Assembly (NCBI GenBank): GCA_023416655.1
Contig: JAEZHK010000121.1
Coordinates: 1-18,907, forward strand
Origin: Bacillota bacterium
Lineage (GTDB): Bacteria > Bacillota > Clostridia > Christensenellales > Aristaeellaceae
Direction of reading: 5' to 3'
Length of the DNA stretch: 18,907 nt
The notes under the pieces were generated by a model. That model worked only from the letters and a program-made list of their open reading frames with translations, searched no databases and was not told the DNA's origin. The position numbers were made by a program, and so were the translations under genes. Below, in pieces: positions 1 to 7,723 of the stretch. How positions within the stretch are numbered: position 1 is the first letter of the stretch; each line of letters starts with the position of its first letter.

Positions 1-64
1 GCGTGCAGCCGGCCAGAACAGCAACCAGAGCCAGAACCATCATCAGTACCAGAGCCTTTTTCAT
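1..64 (-). CDS. N-terminal fragment of a secreted lipoprotein
   Basis: Only the first 21 codons are in the window; the gene runs off the left edge. The visible peptide starts Met-Lys-Lys, continues with a hydrophobic stretch rich in Leu, Val, Met and Ala, and ends in the lipobox Leu-Ala-Gly-Cys followed by Thr. This is a type II signal peptide, so the protein should be exported, lipidated on the Cys at residue 20 and anchored to the outer face of the membrane. The start is fixed by an excellent ribosome-binding site (AAGGAGGAG, 71-79) seven bases upstream. It lies 103 bases downstream of nadE on the same strand; I saw neither a convincing terminator nor a promoter in that gap, so co-transcription is open. 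Many such proteins are solute-binding components of ABC transporters, but nothing visible shows that here. Confidence 0.85.
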   Translation of the reverse strand, partial: MKKALVLMMVLALVAVLAGCT

Positions 65-167
65 GGATGTCTCCTCCTTCAATTTTCCACTTATTTTCGT
101 AGCACGCAGATATGATATACCCGAAGCCTTGGTCTTACATGCATGAATCGGTAGCAACTGAGTTAAT

Positions 168-2069
168 TTATCGCAAACTCCCGAGCCATAAGTCGCTATC
201 CGCGTCACTGGGCATGCGCCAATCTCCCCTGGGAGACAGCGTTACGGAACCAACCTTTGGCCCGTCCGGGATGCACGATCGCTTGAACTGGTTCTGGAAG
301 AACCGCTTCAGGAATACGCGCAGCCACTTTTCGATGGTTTCCCCGTCGTATACTCCCTGGAAAGCGAGAACTGCCAGCCTCAGGATCTTCGAAGGCTTGG
401 CCATCCGGCGCACCAGGTGGTACAGGAAAAAGTCGTGCAGTTCGTAGGGTCCCACAATGTCCTCGGTCTTCTGGGAGATCACGCCGTCCACCGGCGGCAG
501 CAGTTCCGGGCTCACCGGCGTATCCAGCACGTCCTGGAGCGCCGAAGCGAGCTCCCCGCTCTCGGCGTGATCGACCGCGTAGGATACCAGGTGTCGCACC
601 AGCGTCTTGGGCACCGACATGTTGACGCCGTACATCGACATGTGGTCGCCGTTGTAGGTGGCCCAGCCCAGCGCCAGCTCGCTCAGGTCGCCGGTGCCGA
701 TCACGATGCCGCCCAACTTGTTCGCCAGGTCCATCAGTACCTGCGTGCGCTCCCGCGCCTGCGCGTTTTCATAGGTGACGTCGTGCACCGACTCGTCGTG
801 TCCGATGTCCTCAAGGTGTTGCCGGACCGACCGGGTGATGTCCACCTCGATCAGCTTCGCGCCGAATCCCCGGGCCAGCTTCAGCGCGTTGTCATGGGTG
901 CGCTGCGTGGTGCCGAAGCAGGGCATCGTGACGGCGGCCAGCCCATCCAGTGGCAACCCCAGCTTTGCAAAAGCCCTCGCCGCCACGATCAGCGCCAGCG
1001 TGGAGTCGAGGCCGCCGGACACGCCCACCACCGCGGACCCGCAGCCGATGTGCCTGAGCCGCTGCGCAAGGCCGTTCACCTGGATGGCGAGGATCTGTTC
1101 GCAGCGCTGGTCGCGCTCCGCCCGGTCAGAGGGCACGAAGGGCGCCGGGTCTACAAGTCGGCGAATCCTCGTTTCCCGCACGGCGGTCACGAAGGGTACC
1201 TTCACGTGGGTATTCTCCCTCGCGCCGAAGGTATTCATGCGCAGACGCTCCGACGCGAGGAACTGGACATCCACGTCGGCCATGGTCAGCCCCGTCTCGT
1301 ACATCCTCGACTGCGCAAGAATCGCGCCGTTTTCGGCGATCAGGTTGTGCCCGGCGTAGACCATGTCGGTGGAGGATTCGCCCATTCCCGCGTCTGCGTA
1401 GAGGTAGGCCGCGATCAGCCGGGCGGACTGGCTCTTGAGCAGCAATTCGCGGTAAGCGGCCTTGCCGATGGTCTCGTCGCTCGCCGAAGGGTTGCAAAGA
1501 ACCGTCGCCCCGGCCAGCGCGTGGCCGGTCGAAGGCGCATCCGGCACCCAAAGGTCTTCGCACACCTCGACGCCCACCTTGAAGTCCGGGATGTCTTCGC
1601 AGACAAACAGCATGTCCCCGCCGAAGGGCACGTCGCTTCCAAGGACGCGCAAGGGCCGAAGCTGCCTGGGTCCCGGCGTGAAGTGCCGAAGCTCGTAAAA
1701 TTCCGAGTAGTTTGGCGGGTTCCGCTTGGGCACGATGCCGAGGATGCGCCCGTCCTTCACCACCGCGGCCACGTTGTACAAATGGTTGTCCGCCTCGAGC
1801 GGCAGGCCCACCACGGTCAGAAGGTCGAGGTCGCGGCTGAAATCCACCACGCCCTTCAAAGCTTCCAGCGCGCCCTCCCGGAGGATCTTCTGCAAAAACA
1901 GATCGCCCGAAGTGTAGCCCGTCAGGCACAGTTCCGGCAATGTCAAAACCTTCGCGCCCGCCTCGGCGGCTCCGCGCATCAGCTGGAGGACGGCGTCTTT
2001 ATTTCCGTTCGTGTCCCCCACCTTGATCGCGGGCGTGCCGACCGCCGCAAGGAGAAACCCATCCCGCAT
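168..2069 (-). CDS. nadE: glutamine-dependent NAD+ synthetase
   Basis: It converts nicotinic acid adenine dinucleotide to NAD+ using ATP, with ammonia released from glutamine, in the last step of cytosolic NAD synthesis. The protein is 633 residues, normal for the two-domain form. Residues 1 to about 280 are a nitrilase-type glutaminase with the triad Glu46 (PELCLTGY), Lys115 (VPKRNPPNY) and Cys170 (VEVCEDLW). The C-terminal half is the synthetase, with the P-loop SGGLDST near residue 350, GTGDLSE, and the conserved ending with FKRSC and GPKVGSV. The open frame continues 144 codons further upstream, but I place the start at ATG 2069: homologues begin with a similar Met-x-Asp-Gly-Phe, AAAAAGGA lies nine bases upstream, and a good promoter at 2101-2129 lies inside the extension. 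ATG 2078 is possible but touches the ribosome-binding site. It is transcribed divergently from the helicase gene. Confidence 0.96.
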   Translation of the reverse strand: MRDGFLLAAVGTPAIKVGDTNGNKDAVLQLMRGAAEAGAKVLTLPELCLTGYTSGDLFLQKILREGALEALKGVVDFSRDLDLLTVVGLPLEADNHLYNVAAVVKDGRILGIVPKRNPPNYSEFYELRHFTPGPRQLRPLRVLGSDVPFGGDMLFVCEDIPDFKVGVEVCEDLWVPDAPSTGHALAGATVLCNPSASDETIGKAAYRELLLKSQSARLIAAYLYADAGMGESSTDMVYAGHNLIAENGAILAQSRMYETGLTMADVDVQFLASERLRMNTFGARENTHVKVPFVTAVRETRIRRLVDPAPFVPSDRAERDQRCEQILAIQVNGLAQRLRHIGCGSAVVGVSGGLDSTLALIVAARAFAKLGLPLDGLAAVTMPCFGTTQRTHDNALKLARGFGAKLIEVDITRSVRQHLEDIGHDESVHDVTYENAQARERTQVLMDLANKLGGIVIGTGDLSELALGWATYNGDHMSMYGVNMSVPKTLVRHLVSYAVDHAESGELASALQDVLDTPVSPELLPPVDGVISQKTEDIVGPYELHDFFLYHLVRRMAKPSKILRLAVLAFQGVYDGETIEKWLRVFLKRFFQNQFKRSCIPDGPKVGSVTLSPRGDWRMPSDADSDLWLGSLR

Positions 2070-2100
2070 CCGGCTCATTCCTTTTTCTGGCTTTTCCCCC

Positions 2101-2129
2101 ATTATAGCGCATGCCCCGGAAAAGCACAA
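2101..2129 (-). promoter_or_regulatory. housekeeping-sigma promoter for nadE
   Basis: On the minus strand the sequence reads TTGTGC (2124-2129), a 17-base spacer, then a perfect TATAAT (2101-2106). Transcription would begin near 2094, giving a leader of about 25 bases that still contains the AAAAAGGA ribosome-binding site. This supports the short NadE start. No operator was recognised. Confidence 0.75.
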
Positions 2130-2357
2130 ACCATAAAACGCGACAGGTTCCGTAAAATCCGGCACCGGAACCCTCGCATCTGATCCCTTTCGCGTCAAAA
2201 CCGTAGGTTTCGCCTCTTCAGTTTGCGCCGCCACCCGCTCTTTCGTGCGCACCCAATCAACGCAGTTTTTATCGACCCCAAAATTACAGGGCTTTCGCAT
2301 GAATTTTCGGAGGAGAGCTCCCAGGAGGTTTGGAGGGTCAGAACCATCCAAAGTTCC

Positions 2358-2485
2358 ACCATATGTACCGGCTTTGCCGGTATATATGGATTCCCCCAAA
2401 GGGCGCGCTTGCCCGCCCGACGGGGAATCATTTCCTTGAGCCCGGATTGCGCCCGGAATTTCCCGCAGGAAATTCAGTAATCCGG
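2358..2485. other. cluster of three stem-loops in the nadE/helD intergenic region
   Basis: The 387 bases between the two divergent promoters (2130-2516) hold no gene I can support. They contain three successive inverted repeats. First, CCATATGTACCGGC (2359-2372) pairs with GCCGGTATATATGG (2376-2389) around a TTT loop, 14 pairs with one G-T wobble. Second, GATTCCCC (2389-2396) pairs with GGGGAATC (2422-2429) and encloses a smaller GGGC/GCCC hairpin. Third, CCGGATT (2442-2448) pairs with AATCCGG (2479-2485) and encloses GAATTTCC-CGCA-GGAAATTC (2456-2475). The pairing is visible in the sequence. Whether this is a structured RNA, a dispersed repeat or a regulatory DNA site is unknown, and so is the strand. 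Confidence 0.5.
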
Positions 2486-2516
2486 CCCCGTTGCCCTGCA
2501 AAAATTCCCGGCATGT

Positions 2517-2546
2517 TTGAATTTGACCGCCGTCCTATGCTATAAT
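2517..2546 (+). promoter_or_regulatory. housekeeping-sigma promoter for the helD-led gene group
   Basis: TTGAAT (2517-2522), an 18-base spacer and a perfect TATAAT (2541-2546) precede the helicase gene. A second TTGACC (2523-2528) is only 12 bases from the -10 box and is too close. Transcription would start near 2553, leaving a short leader with the ribosome-binding site GAGGGGGTG before the TTG start. Confidence 0.72.
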
Positions 2547-2579
2547 GTACCGAAAGGGTCGCCTGAGGGGGTGAACCAC

Positions 2580-4721
2580 TTGGATAAAATGGCCGAACTG
2601 GAGCGGGAGCGCGCGTACACCGCGCGCGTTCAGCAGCTTCTCTATGCCGTCATTCAAAGTACGCGGGGCTTTACGAAGTTTCACGACCAGACCATCCGGG
2701 ACATGCTGTCCGATGCCTGGGAGGAATTGCGCATGAAGCCGACGGCGCTCTCCCCGCAGGATCTGGAGCAGCTCTCCACCGAGATTGACCGGTATCTGGT
2801 GCGCAAGAGCTTCTCGGAGGAGGTCGCGCGGCGCTACGAGCGGATGCTCATGAGCCCCTTCTTCGCGCGCATTGACTTTCGCGAGCGCGGCGAAAAAGCG
2901 GCGGAGCGCATCGTGATCGGGCTGTACAGCCTGAAAAACGAGCTGGGCGAACTGATGGTGCACGACTGGCGCGCGCCGATCTGCAGCCTGTACTACGACG
3001 CCCAACCGGGCGAGGTCGCCTACACCGCGCCCGACGGCGTGATCTTTGGCCGCATGACGCTCAAGCGCCAGTACCGCATGGAAAACGGGCGGCTCAAATA
3101 CTTCGTGGACACAGACGTCTCCATCGACGACGAGATGCTTCTGGACATCCTTTCCCGGGCGACATCGCACCACATGCGGTCCATCGTCGCCACCATTCAG
3201 CATGAGCAGAACATGGCGATCCGGCACGAAAGCGCGAGGGTTCTGTCGGTGGTCGGCGGCGCGGGTTCGGGCAAGACCAGCGTGGCGATGCACCGGGCGG
3301 CGTACCTGATGTACCACCATCGGGACCAGCTGGACGCAAGCCACATCGCGGTGCTGTCGCCGGGGAGCGCCTTCAGCGAGTACATCTCGACGGTGCTGCC
3401 GGACCTGGGCGAGGAGAACGCGCAGGCGGTGACGATGCATGGACTAATCAGCGCCATCATTGGCCGCGCGGTGGAGCCGTCCATGCGGCAGATCGAGCGG
3501 CTCATCGACGAGGGCGATTCATTGCGCCGCCAGAGCGTGCGCTTCAAATCCGACGGAAAATTCTGCGAAATCCTCTCCACCTACGCGCTGCGCTTCGAGG
3601 AGGAGGGCCCGCGCTTCCAGGACATCGGCCTCGAAAAGCATCTTCTGATGGCCAAGGAGGACCTGGAGCAGCTCTACCGCGTCGAATTCAAGATGCTCAG
3701 CCCGGCGCTCCGGCTCATCCGCATCCAGACGGTGCTGGAGAGCCGCATGGACAACTGGGAAAAGGCGCTCTCCGTGCAGTATGAAGATAGGCTCCTTAAA
3801 AATTACCGCGGCCGGGAGCTCGAGATGGCCAAGCGCATGGCGGTTTCCCAGCACCTTTCGCCCATCCGCCAACAGATCCGGCAGATGATCTCGGTGGAGC
3901 CGCTGAAGCTACTGTCGGACGCGATGTCCGGCGCGCCCAGAGAGCTGCGCGAGGCCGCCCGCGAAAACGCGCAGGCCGGCGTCGTGTGGTGGGAGGACGC
4001 GCCCTCCGTGGCCTGGCTGATGGTGCGGCTTGGATTTGCCGCGCCCGACAAGACCATGCGGCACATCCTGATCGACGAGGCGCAGGACTATTCCGACATC
4101 GCGCTGAAGCTGCTCGCCTCCTACTACCCCACGGCGCAGGTGACGCTCCTGGGCGACGTGAGCCAGCGCACCTGCCCCGGCATGCCGCCCTGCAACCCCC
4201 GCTCCTGGGGCGCGGACTTTCTGGAGCCTCACGCGCCGCTGGTGCGGCTGACGAAGTCCTACCGCTCGACGCAGCCAATCACGAGGCTTTGCAACGCGCT
4301 GCTTCCGGACGCACCCCACGCGGAGGAATTCGGCCGCGAAGGCGCGTTCCCCGCCATCGAGCCCTTCGACAAGGGCAAACTCCTGCGCCTGATCGAGGAC
4401 TGGAAGGCGCAAGAGATGAAGCACATCGCGGTGATCACCCGCTCCCAGGCCGAGGCGGCGAAGCTGGCGAAGTCAGTCAAGGGCTCTATCCTCCTGACCG
4501 GCGGGGACGACGACATGCTGCCCGAAGGGGGCGGCGTGGTGGTCTCTGGCTTCCACCTGATCAAGGGGCTGGAGTTCGACGCAGTGGCGGTCGTCTGGCC
4601 GGACGTGGAGGTCACCGACGGCGAGCGGCGAAGGCTTTACACCGCCTGCTCCCGCGCACTGCACCAGCTGCACCTGATGTGCGACGACGCACTCCGGCGC
4701 GACCTCGGCATTGTGCTTTAG
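2580..4721 (+). CDS. helD: HelD-like UvrD/Rep-family helicase (RNA polymerase recycling factor type)
   Basis: This is a superfamily 1 ATPase of 713 residues. The N-terminal part (roughly 1-210) is helical and charged, like the arm region of HelD proteins, and is followed by Walker A GGAGSGKTS near residue 226. Further motifs are ILIDEAQDYS near 497 (Walker B), LGDVSQRT, the Arg-containing TKSYRSTQPIT, and LIKGLEFDAV near 659 with a Tyr-Thr-Ala-Cys-Ser-Arg-Ala end motif. In Gram-positive bacteria HelD binds RNA polymerase and helps release it from stalled or terminated complexes; the assignment here rests on architecture. The start is TTG 2580, six bases after GAGGGGGTG; the frame opens earlier at 2517, but that codon is the -35 box. 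It is first in a plus-strand gene group. A UvrD-like DNA helicase of another subfamily is the main alternative. Confidence 0.85.
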   Translation: MDKMAELERERAYTARVQQLLYAVIQSTRGFTKFHDQTIRDMLSDAWEELRMKPTALSPQDLEQLSTEIDRYLVRKSFSEEVARRYERMLMSPFFARIDFRERGEKAAERIVIGLYSLKNELGELMVHDWRAPICSLYYDAQPGEVAYTAPDGVIFGRMTLKRQYRMENGRLKYFVDTDVSIDDEMLLDILSRATSHHMRSIVATIQHEQNMAIRHESARVLSVVGGAGSGKTSVAMHRAAYLMYHHRDQLDASHIAVLSPGSAFSEYISTVLPDLGEENAQAVTMHGLISAIIGRAVEPSMRQIERLIDEGDSLRRQSVRFKSDGKFCEILSTYALRFEEEGPRFQDIGLEKHLLMAKEDLEQLYRVEFKMLSPALRLIRIQTVLESRMDNWEKALSVQYEDRLLKNYRGRELEMAKRMAVSQHLSPIRQQIRQMISVEPLKLLSDAMSGAPRELREAARENAQAGVVWWEDAPSVAWLMVRLGFAAPDKTMRHILIDEAQDYSDIALKLLASYYPTAQVTLLGDVSQRTCPGMPPCNPRSWGADFLEPHAPLVRLTKSYRSTQPITRLCNALLPDAPHAEEFGREGAFPAIEPFDKGKLLRLIEDWKAQEMKHIAVITRSQAEAAKLAKSVKGSILLTGGDDDMLPEGGGVVVSGFHLIKGLEFDAVAVVWPDVEVTDGERRRLYTACSRALHQLHLMCDDALRRDLGIVL

Positions 4722-4750
4722 CGGGATTCCCCGGAAACACGAACGATAGA

Positions 4751-4776
4751 AGATGGAGGGCTGCGGCCCTCCATCT
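4751..4776. other. strong hairpin between the helicase and flavoprotein genes
   Basis: AGATGGAGGGC (4751-4761) and GCCCTCCATCT (4766-4776) form a perfect 11-pair stem with the loop TGCG. It lies 30 bases after the helicase stop and 39 bases before the next start. There is no T-run on the plus strand, so a classical intrinsic terminator is not supported. It may be an mRNA-processing or stability element, or a small repeat. Confidence 0.55.
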
Positions 4777-4815
4777 ATCCCTAAAGAAAACTTAGTGAAT
4801 GGAAGCCGTGGAACG

Positions 4816-6039
4816 ATGACGTATGATCTGATCATAGTAGGCGGCGGCGCCTCCGGCCTTGCTGCGGCGGTGATGGCGCGGCGGCTGGGCGCGGGCGTCG
4901 CGCTTTTGGAGCGGGGCGCGCGGGTCGGAAAGAAACTTTTGGCCACAGGCAATGGCCGCTGCAATCTGACAAATACCCAGGCATCCCCCGCCGACTACTT
5001 CGGGGGCGTGGGCGTCATGGCGGGCGCGATGGCTGCGTTCCCGCCCGCAAAGGTCATGGAATTCTTTGAATCTCTGGGCATTCTGTGCCTCAAAACCCGC
5101 GGGGGTCGGGTATTCCCGCTGTGCGATCAGGCCTCGGCGGTATTGGACGCGCTGCGTTTCGCGGTGCAGGAATCCGGCGGCGAAATTCTGACGAACTTCG
5201 AAGCCGTGAAGATCGAAAAAAGGGACCTTTTCCGAATCACCGCTGCGGACGGTCGGCTGGCGGAAGCGAAACGCGTCATCCTCGCCACCGGCGGCCCCGC
5301 GTCGCCGTCCGTGGGCGGCACCGACGCGGGTTTCGGGCTGTTCCGCCAGATGAACCACCAGGTGACGAAGTTGCTGCCCGCGCTCACCCAACTCGAAACC
5401 GCGGTCGAGCCCATCCGCGCGCTGAAAGGCATCCGCATCGACGGGGGCGTCTCGGTGCTCGCGGGTGGCAATCCTGTCGCGTCGGATGCGGGCGACATCC
5501 TGTTCACCGAATACGGCCTCTCCGGCACGGCGGTGATGGCGGTGTCCCGGTTTGCCGCCATTGCGCTCGGAGAGGGGCGGCGCGTGGAAGCGTCCGTAAA
5601 AGTTCTGGACATGACGGAGGAGGACGCGCTGAAACTGCTCGTTTCCCGCAGAGCCGCCATGCCCCGCCGCATGTTGGAAGATTTTCTGACCGGCGCGGCG
5701 AACAAGCGGCTGGGCCAGACGATCGTCAAGGCGGCGGGCGCGCTGCCAATGAACCGCGAGGCCGGATCGCTGACGGACGCGGAGCTCCAGGCCATCGCCC
5801 GGCTTCTCGTCGACTTCCGGCTGCCAGTCAGTGCTACGCGAGGTATAGGGAGCGCGCAGGTCACGCTGGGCGGCGCGGACACCAGCGAGTTCAGTCCCGA
5901 AACACTGGAATCCCGCCGAGTGCCAGGCCTCTACGCATGCGGCGAGGCGCTGGACGTGGACGGCCCCTGCGGCGGCTACAACCTGCAGTGGGCATGGGCG
6001 TCCGGCCTTTTCGCGGCGCAAAACGCTTCAAGATTCTGA
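4816..6039 (+). CDS. HI0933/BaiN-family FAD-dependent oxidoreductase
   Basis: A cytosolic flavoprotein of 407 residues, the usual family length. The N-terminus has a dinucleotide-binding beta-alpha-beta fold with GGGASG at residues 9-14 and an acidic Glu at the end of strand two. It is followed by the family hallmark GKKLLATGNGRCNLTN (38-53). The C-terminal part has the other hallmarks, VTLGGADTSEF, GLYACGEALDVDGPCGGYN and QWAWASG, which close the FAD site. Some gut clostridial members (BaiN) are reported in bile-acid dehydroxylation, but the family is broad and the true substrate cannot be read from sequence. The frame also contains an ATG at 4753, inside the 4751-4776 hairpin; ATG 4816 is preferred because homologues begin just before the Gly-rich loop. 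The ribosome-binding site (GTGGAA) is weak. The next gene begins 12 bases after the stop. Confidence 0.9.
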   Translation: MTYDLIIVGGGASGLAAAVMARRLGAGVALLERGARVGKKLLATGNGRCNLTNTQASPADYFGGVGVMAGAMAAFPPAKVMEFFESLGILCLKTRGGRVFPLCDQASAVLDALRFAVQESGGEILTNFEAVKIEKRDLFRITAADGRLAEAKRVILATGGPASPSVGGTDAGFGLFRQMNHQVTKLLPALTQLETAVEPIRALKGIRIDGGVSVLAGGNPVASDAGDILFTEYGLSGTAVMAVSRFAAIALGEGRRVEASVKVLDMTEEDALKLLVSRRAAMPRRMLEDFLTGAANKRLGQTIVKAAGALPMNREAGSLTDAELQAIARLLVDFRLPVSATRGIGSAQVTLGGADTSEFSPETLESRRVPGLYACGEALDVDGPCGGYNLQWAWASGLFAAQNASRF

Positions 6040-6051
6040 AAGGGAACGCCA

Positions 6052-7650
6052 ATGATTCGAATCGTCAATCTGAAAGCGCCGCTGGACGCGGAAGATCTTC
6101 GCGTCTTCCTCGCGGGCGCGCTCAAAATCCCGCCGAACGCGGTGCGGGATGTCAGACTCCATAAAAAATCGGTGGACGCGCGCGACAAGGGCGACGTCCA
6201 CTTTGTGCTGTCGCTGGACGTGGAATTCGCGCCCGGCTTCCGCTTTGACGAGCGCCGTCTGCCCCGGGGCGCGACCGCCGCGAGGCCGGAACAAAGCGCC
6301 TTCCACCTGCCGGAAACGTCGAACCTCTCAGGCCGCCCGCTGGTGGTCGGCTTGGGTCCGGCGGGCCTCTTCGCGGCGCTGACGCTGGCGCGGGCGGGCG
6401 CGAAGCCTGTCGTTCTTGAGCGCGGCCGCCCTGTAAACGAGCGCGCGCAGGACGTGAACGCCTTCTGGCAGGGTGGGAAACTGGACCCCTCGTCCAACGT
6501 GCAGTTCGGCGAGGGCGGCGCTGGCGCGTTCTCGGACGGCAAACTGACCACCGGCATCTCCGACCCGCGCTGCGGCTTCGTGCTTCGGACGCTGTACGAG
6601 CACGGCGCGCCGGAGGAGATCCTCTACCTCGCCAAGCCCCACATCGGTACCGACAGGCTGCCGAAGGTGGTCCAGTCCATCCGCGAGGAGATCACGCAAC
6701 TGGGCGGCGAGGTGCTGTTTGAGACGGCGCTTAGGGAAATGATTCTGGAGGATGGTCGGGTCGCGGCGGTCCGGATCGAGCAGAATGACGTATCGCGGGA
6801 GATGCCCTTTGAAAACGTCGTCCTGGCCGTCGGCCACAGCGCGCGCGATACCTTCGAGGCCCTCCACGCCACCGGAATCCCCATGCGCGCAAAGCCCTTC
6901 TCCATCGGCGCGCGCATCGAGCACCCGCAAAAGCTGATCGACCGTTCTCAGTACGGCGCGGCGGCGGGCCATCCGGCGCTGGGCGCGGCGGACTACAAGC
7001 TCAGCGCGCGCTTGCCCGGCGGCCGTGGCGTGTACACGTTCTGCATGTGTCCGGGCGGCCTTGTGGTGGCGGCTGCCAGCGAAGCCGGGGGCGTCGTGAC
7101 CAACGGCATGAGCCGCTTCGCGCGGGACGGGGAGAACGCGAACAGCGCATTATTGGTGGATGTCCGCCCGGAGGACTGCGGCGGCAGCGCGCTGGACGGC
7201 GTGGCCTTCCAGCGAAAATGGGAGCGCGCCGCGTTCGAGGCGGGCGGCGGCGACTACCGCGCCCCGGCGCAGCTGGCGGGAGACTTTTTGAAGGGCGTGC
7301 CGTCGAAAGCCGCACGCTCGGTGCAGCCCAGCTACAAGCCTGGTGTGCGCTTCGGCGCACTCGACGCCTGCCTGCCTGAATTCGCGCTGAACGGCATGCG
7401 GGAAGCATTGATCCAGATGGACAAGCGGCTGAACGGCTTCGCGCACCCGGACGCGGTGCTGACAGGTGTTGAAACCCGCTCCTCTTCCCCGCTCGTCATC
7501 CCGCGGGGCGAAGGGCTGATGTCGGAAATCGTCGGATTGTACCCATGCGGCGAGGGCGCGGGCTACGCGGGCGGCATCATGTCCGCCGCGGTGGACGGCG
7601 TTAAGTGCGCGGAGGCGCTGCTGGCTAGAGCGGAATCCCCAAAAGTCTGA
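6052..7650 (+). CDS. COG2509-type FAD-dependent dehydrogenase, uncharacterised
   Basis: This 532-residue protein has a short N-terminal alpha/beta domain (about 1-90), then a Rossmann-type FAD site with GLGPAG at 100-105 and an acidic Glu in VVLERGRPV. The family hallmark around 149-165 (NVQFGEGGAGAFSDGKL) is intact. The C-terminal part shows GVYTFCMCPGG, with a Cys-x-Cys pair, and ends with LYPCGEGAGYAGGI and SAAVDG, the second FAD-contacting region. The family is widespread in Clostridia and Bacteroidetes, but no reaction is firmly assigned. The start is ATG 6052, with AAAGGGAA upstream. It sits 12 bases after the BaiN-like gene, so the two flavoproteins are almost certainly co-transcribed. 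They share only the FAD fold and belong to different families, so this is not a recent duplication. Confidence 0.9.
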   Translation: MIRIVNLKAPLDAEDLRVFLAGALKIPPNAVRDVRLHKKSVDARDKGDVHFVLSLDVEFAPGFRFDERRLPRGATAARPEQSAFHLPETSNLSGRPLVVGLGPAGLFAALTLARAGAKPVVLERGRPVNERAQDVNAFWQGGKLDPSSNVQFGEGGAGAFSDGKLTTGISDPRCGFVLRTLYEHGAPEEILYLAKPHIGTDRLPKVVQSIREEITQLGGEVLFETALREMILEDGRVAAVRIEQNDVSREMPFENVVLAVGHSARDTFEALHATGIPMRAKPFSIGARIEHPQKLIDRSQYGAAAGHPALGAADYKLSARLPGGRGVYTFCMCPGGLVVAAASEAGGVVTNGMSRFARDGENANSALLVDVRPEDCGGSALDGVAFQRKWERAAFEAGGGDYRAPAQLAGDFLKGVPSKAARSVQPSYKPGVRFGALDACLPEFALNGMREALIQMDKRLNGFAHPDAVLTGVETRSSSPLVIPRGEGLMSEIVGLYPCGEGAGYAGGIMSAAVDGVKCAEALLARAESPKV

Positions 7651-7723
7651 ACCGCTCGCGACCTGACCTGCAAAAAGAACAAAGAATTCAAAACAGAAAT
7701 ACGAACGCGACGGAGAGAAAGCC

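Noticed and set aside
417..2183. Long plus-strand open frame (588 codons) opposite nadE
   Set aside because: It is a shadow of the GC-rich nadE reading frame: Arg/His/Gln/Val-rich, with no family motifs, while the opposite strand encodes an unmistakable enzyme.
2195..2431. 78-codon minus-strand open frame in the nadE/helD spacer
   Set aside because: No recognisable domain and no good ribosome-binding site, and it overlaps the stem-loop cluster; frames are open on several strands here by composition.
2070..2501. N-terminal extension of NadE by 144 codons in the same open frame
   Set aside because: The extension contains the nadE promoter and the stem-loop region, does not resemble NAD synthetase, and a good ribosome-binding site supports ATG 2069.
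4792..6021. Minus-strand open frame of 409 codons opposite the BaiN-like gene
   Set aside because: Low-complexity Arg/Ala/Gly/His composition and no motifs; it is a shadow.
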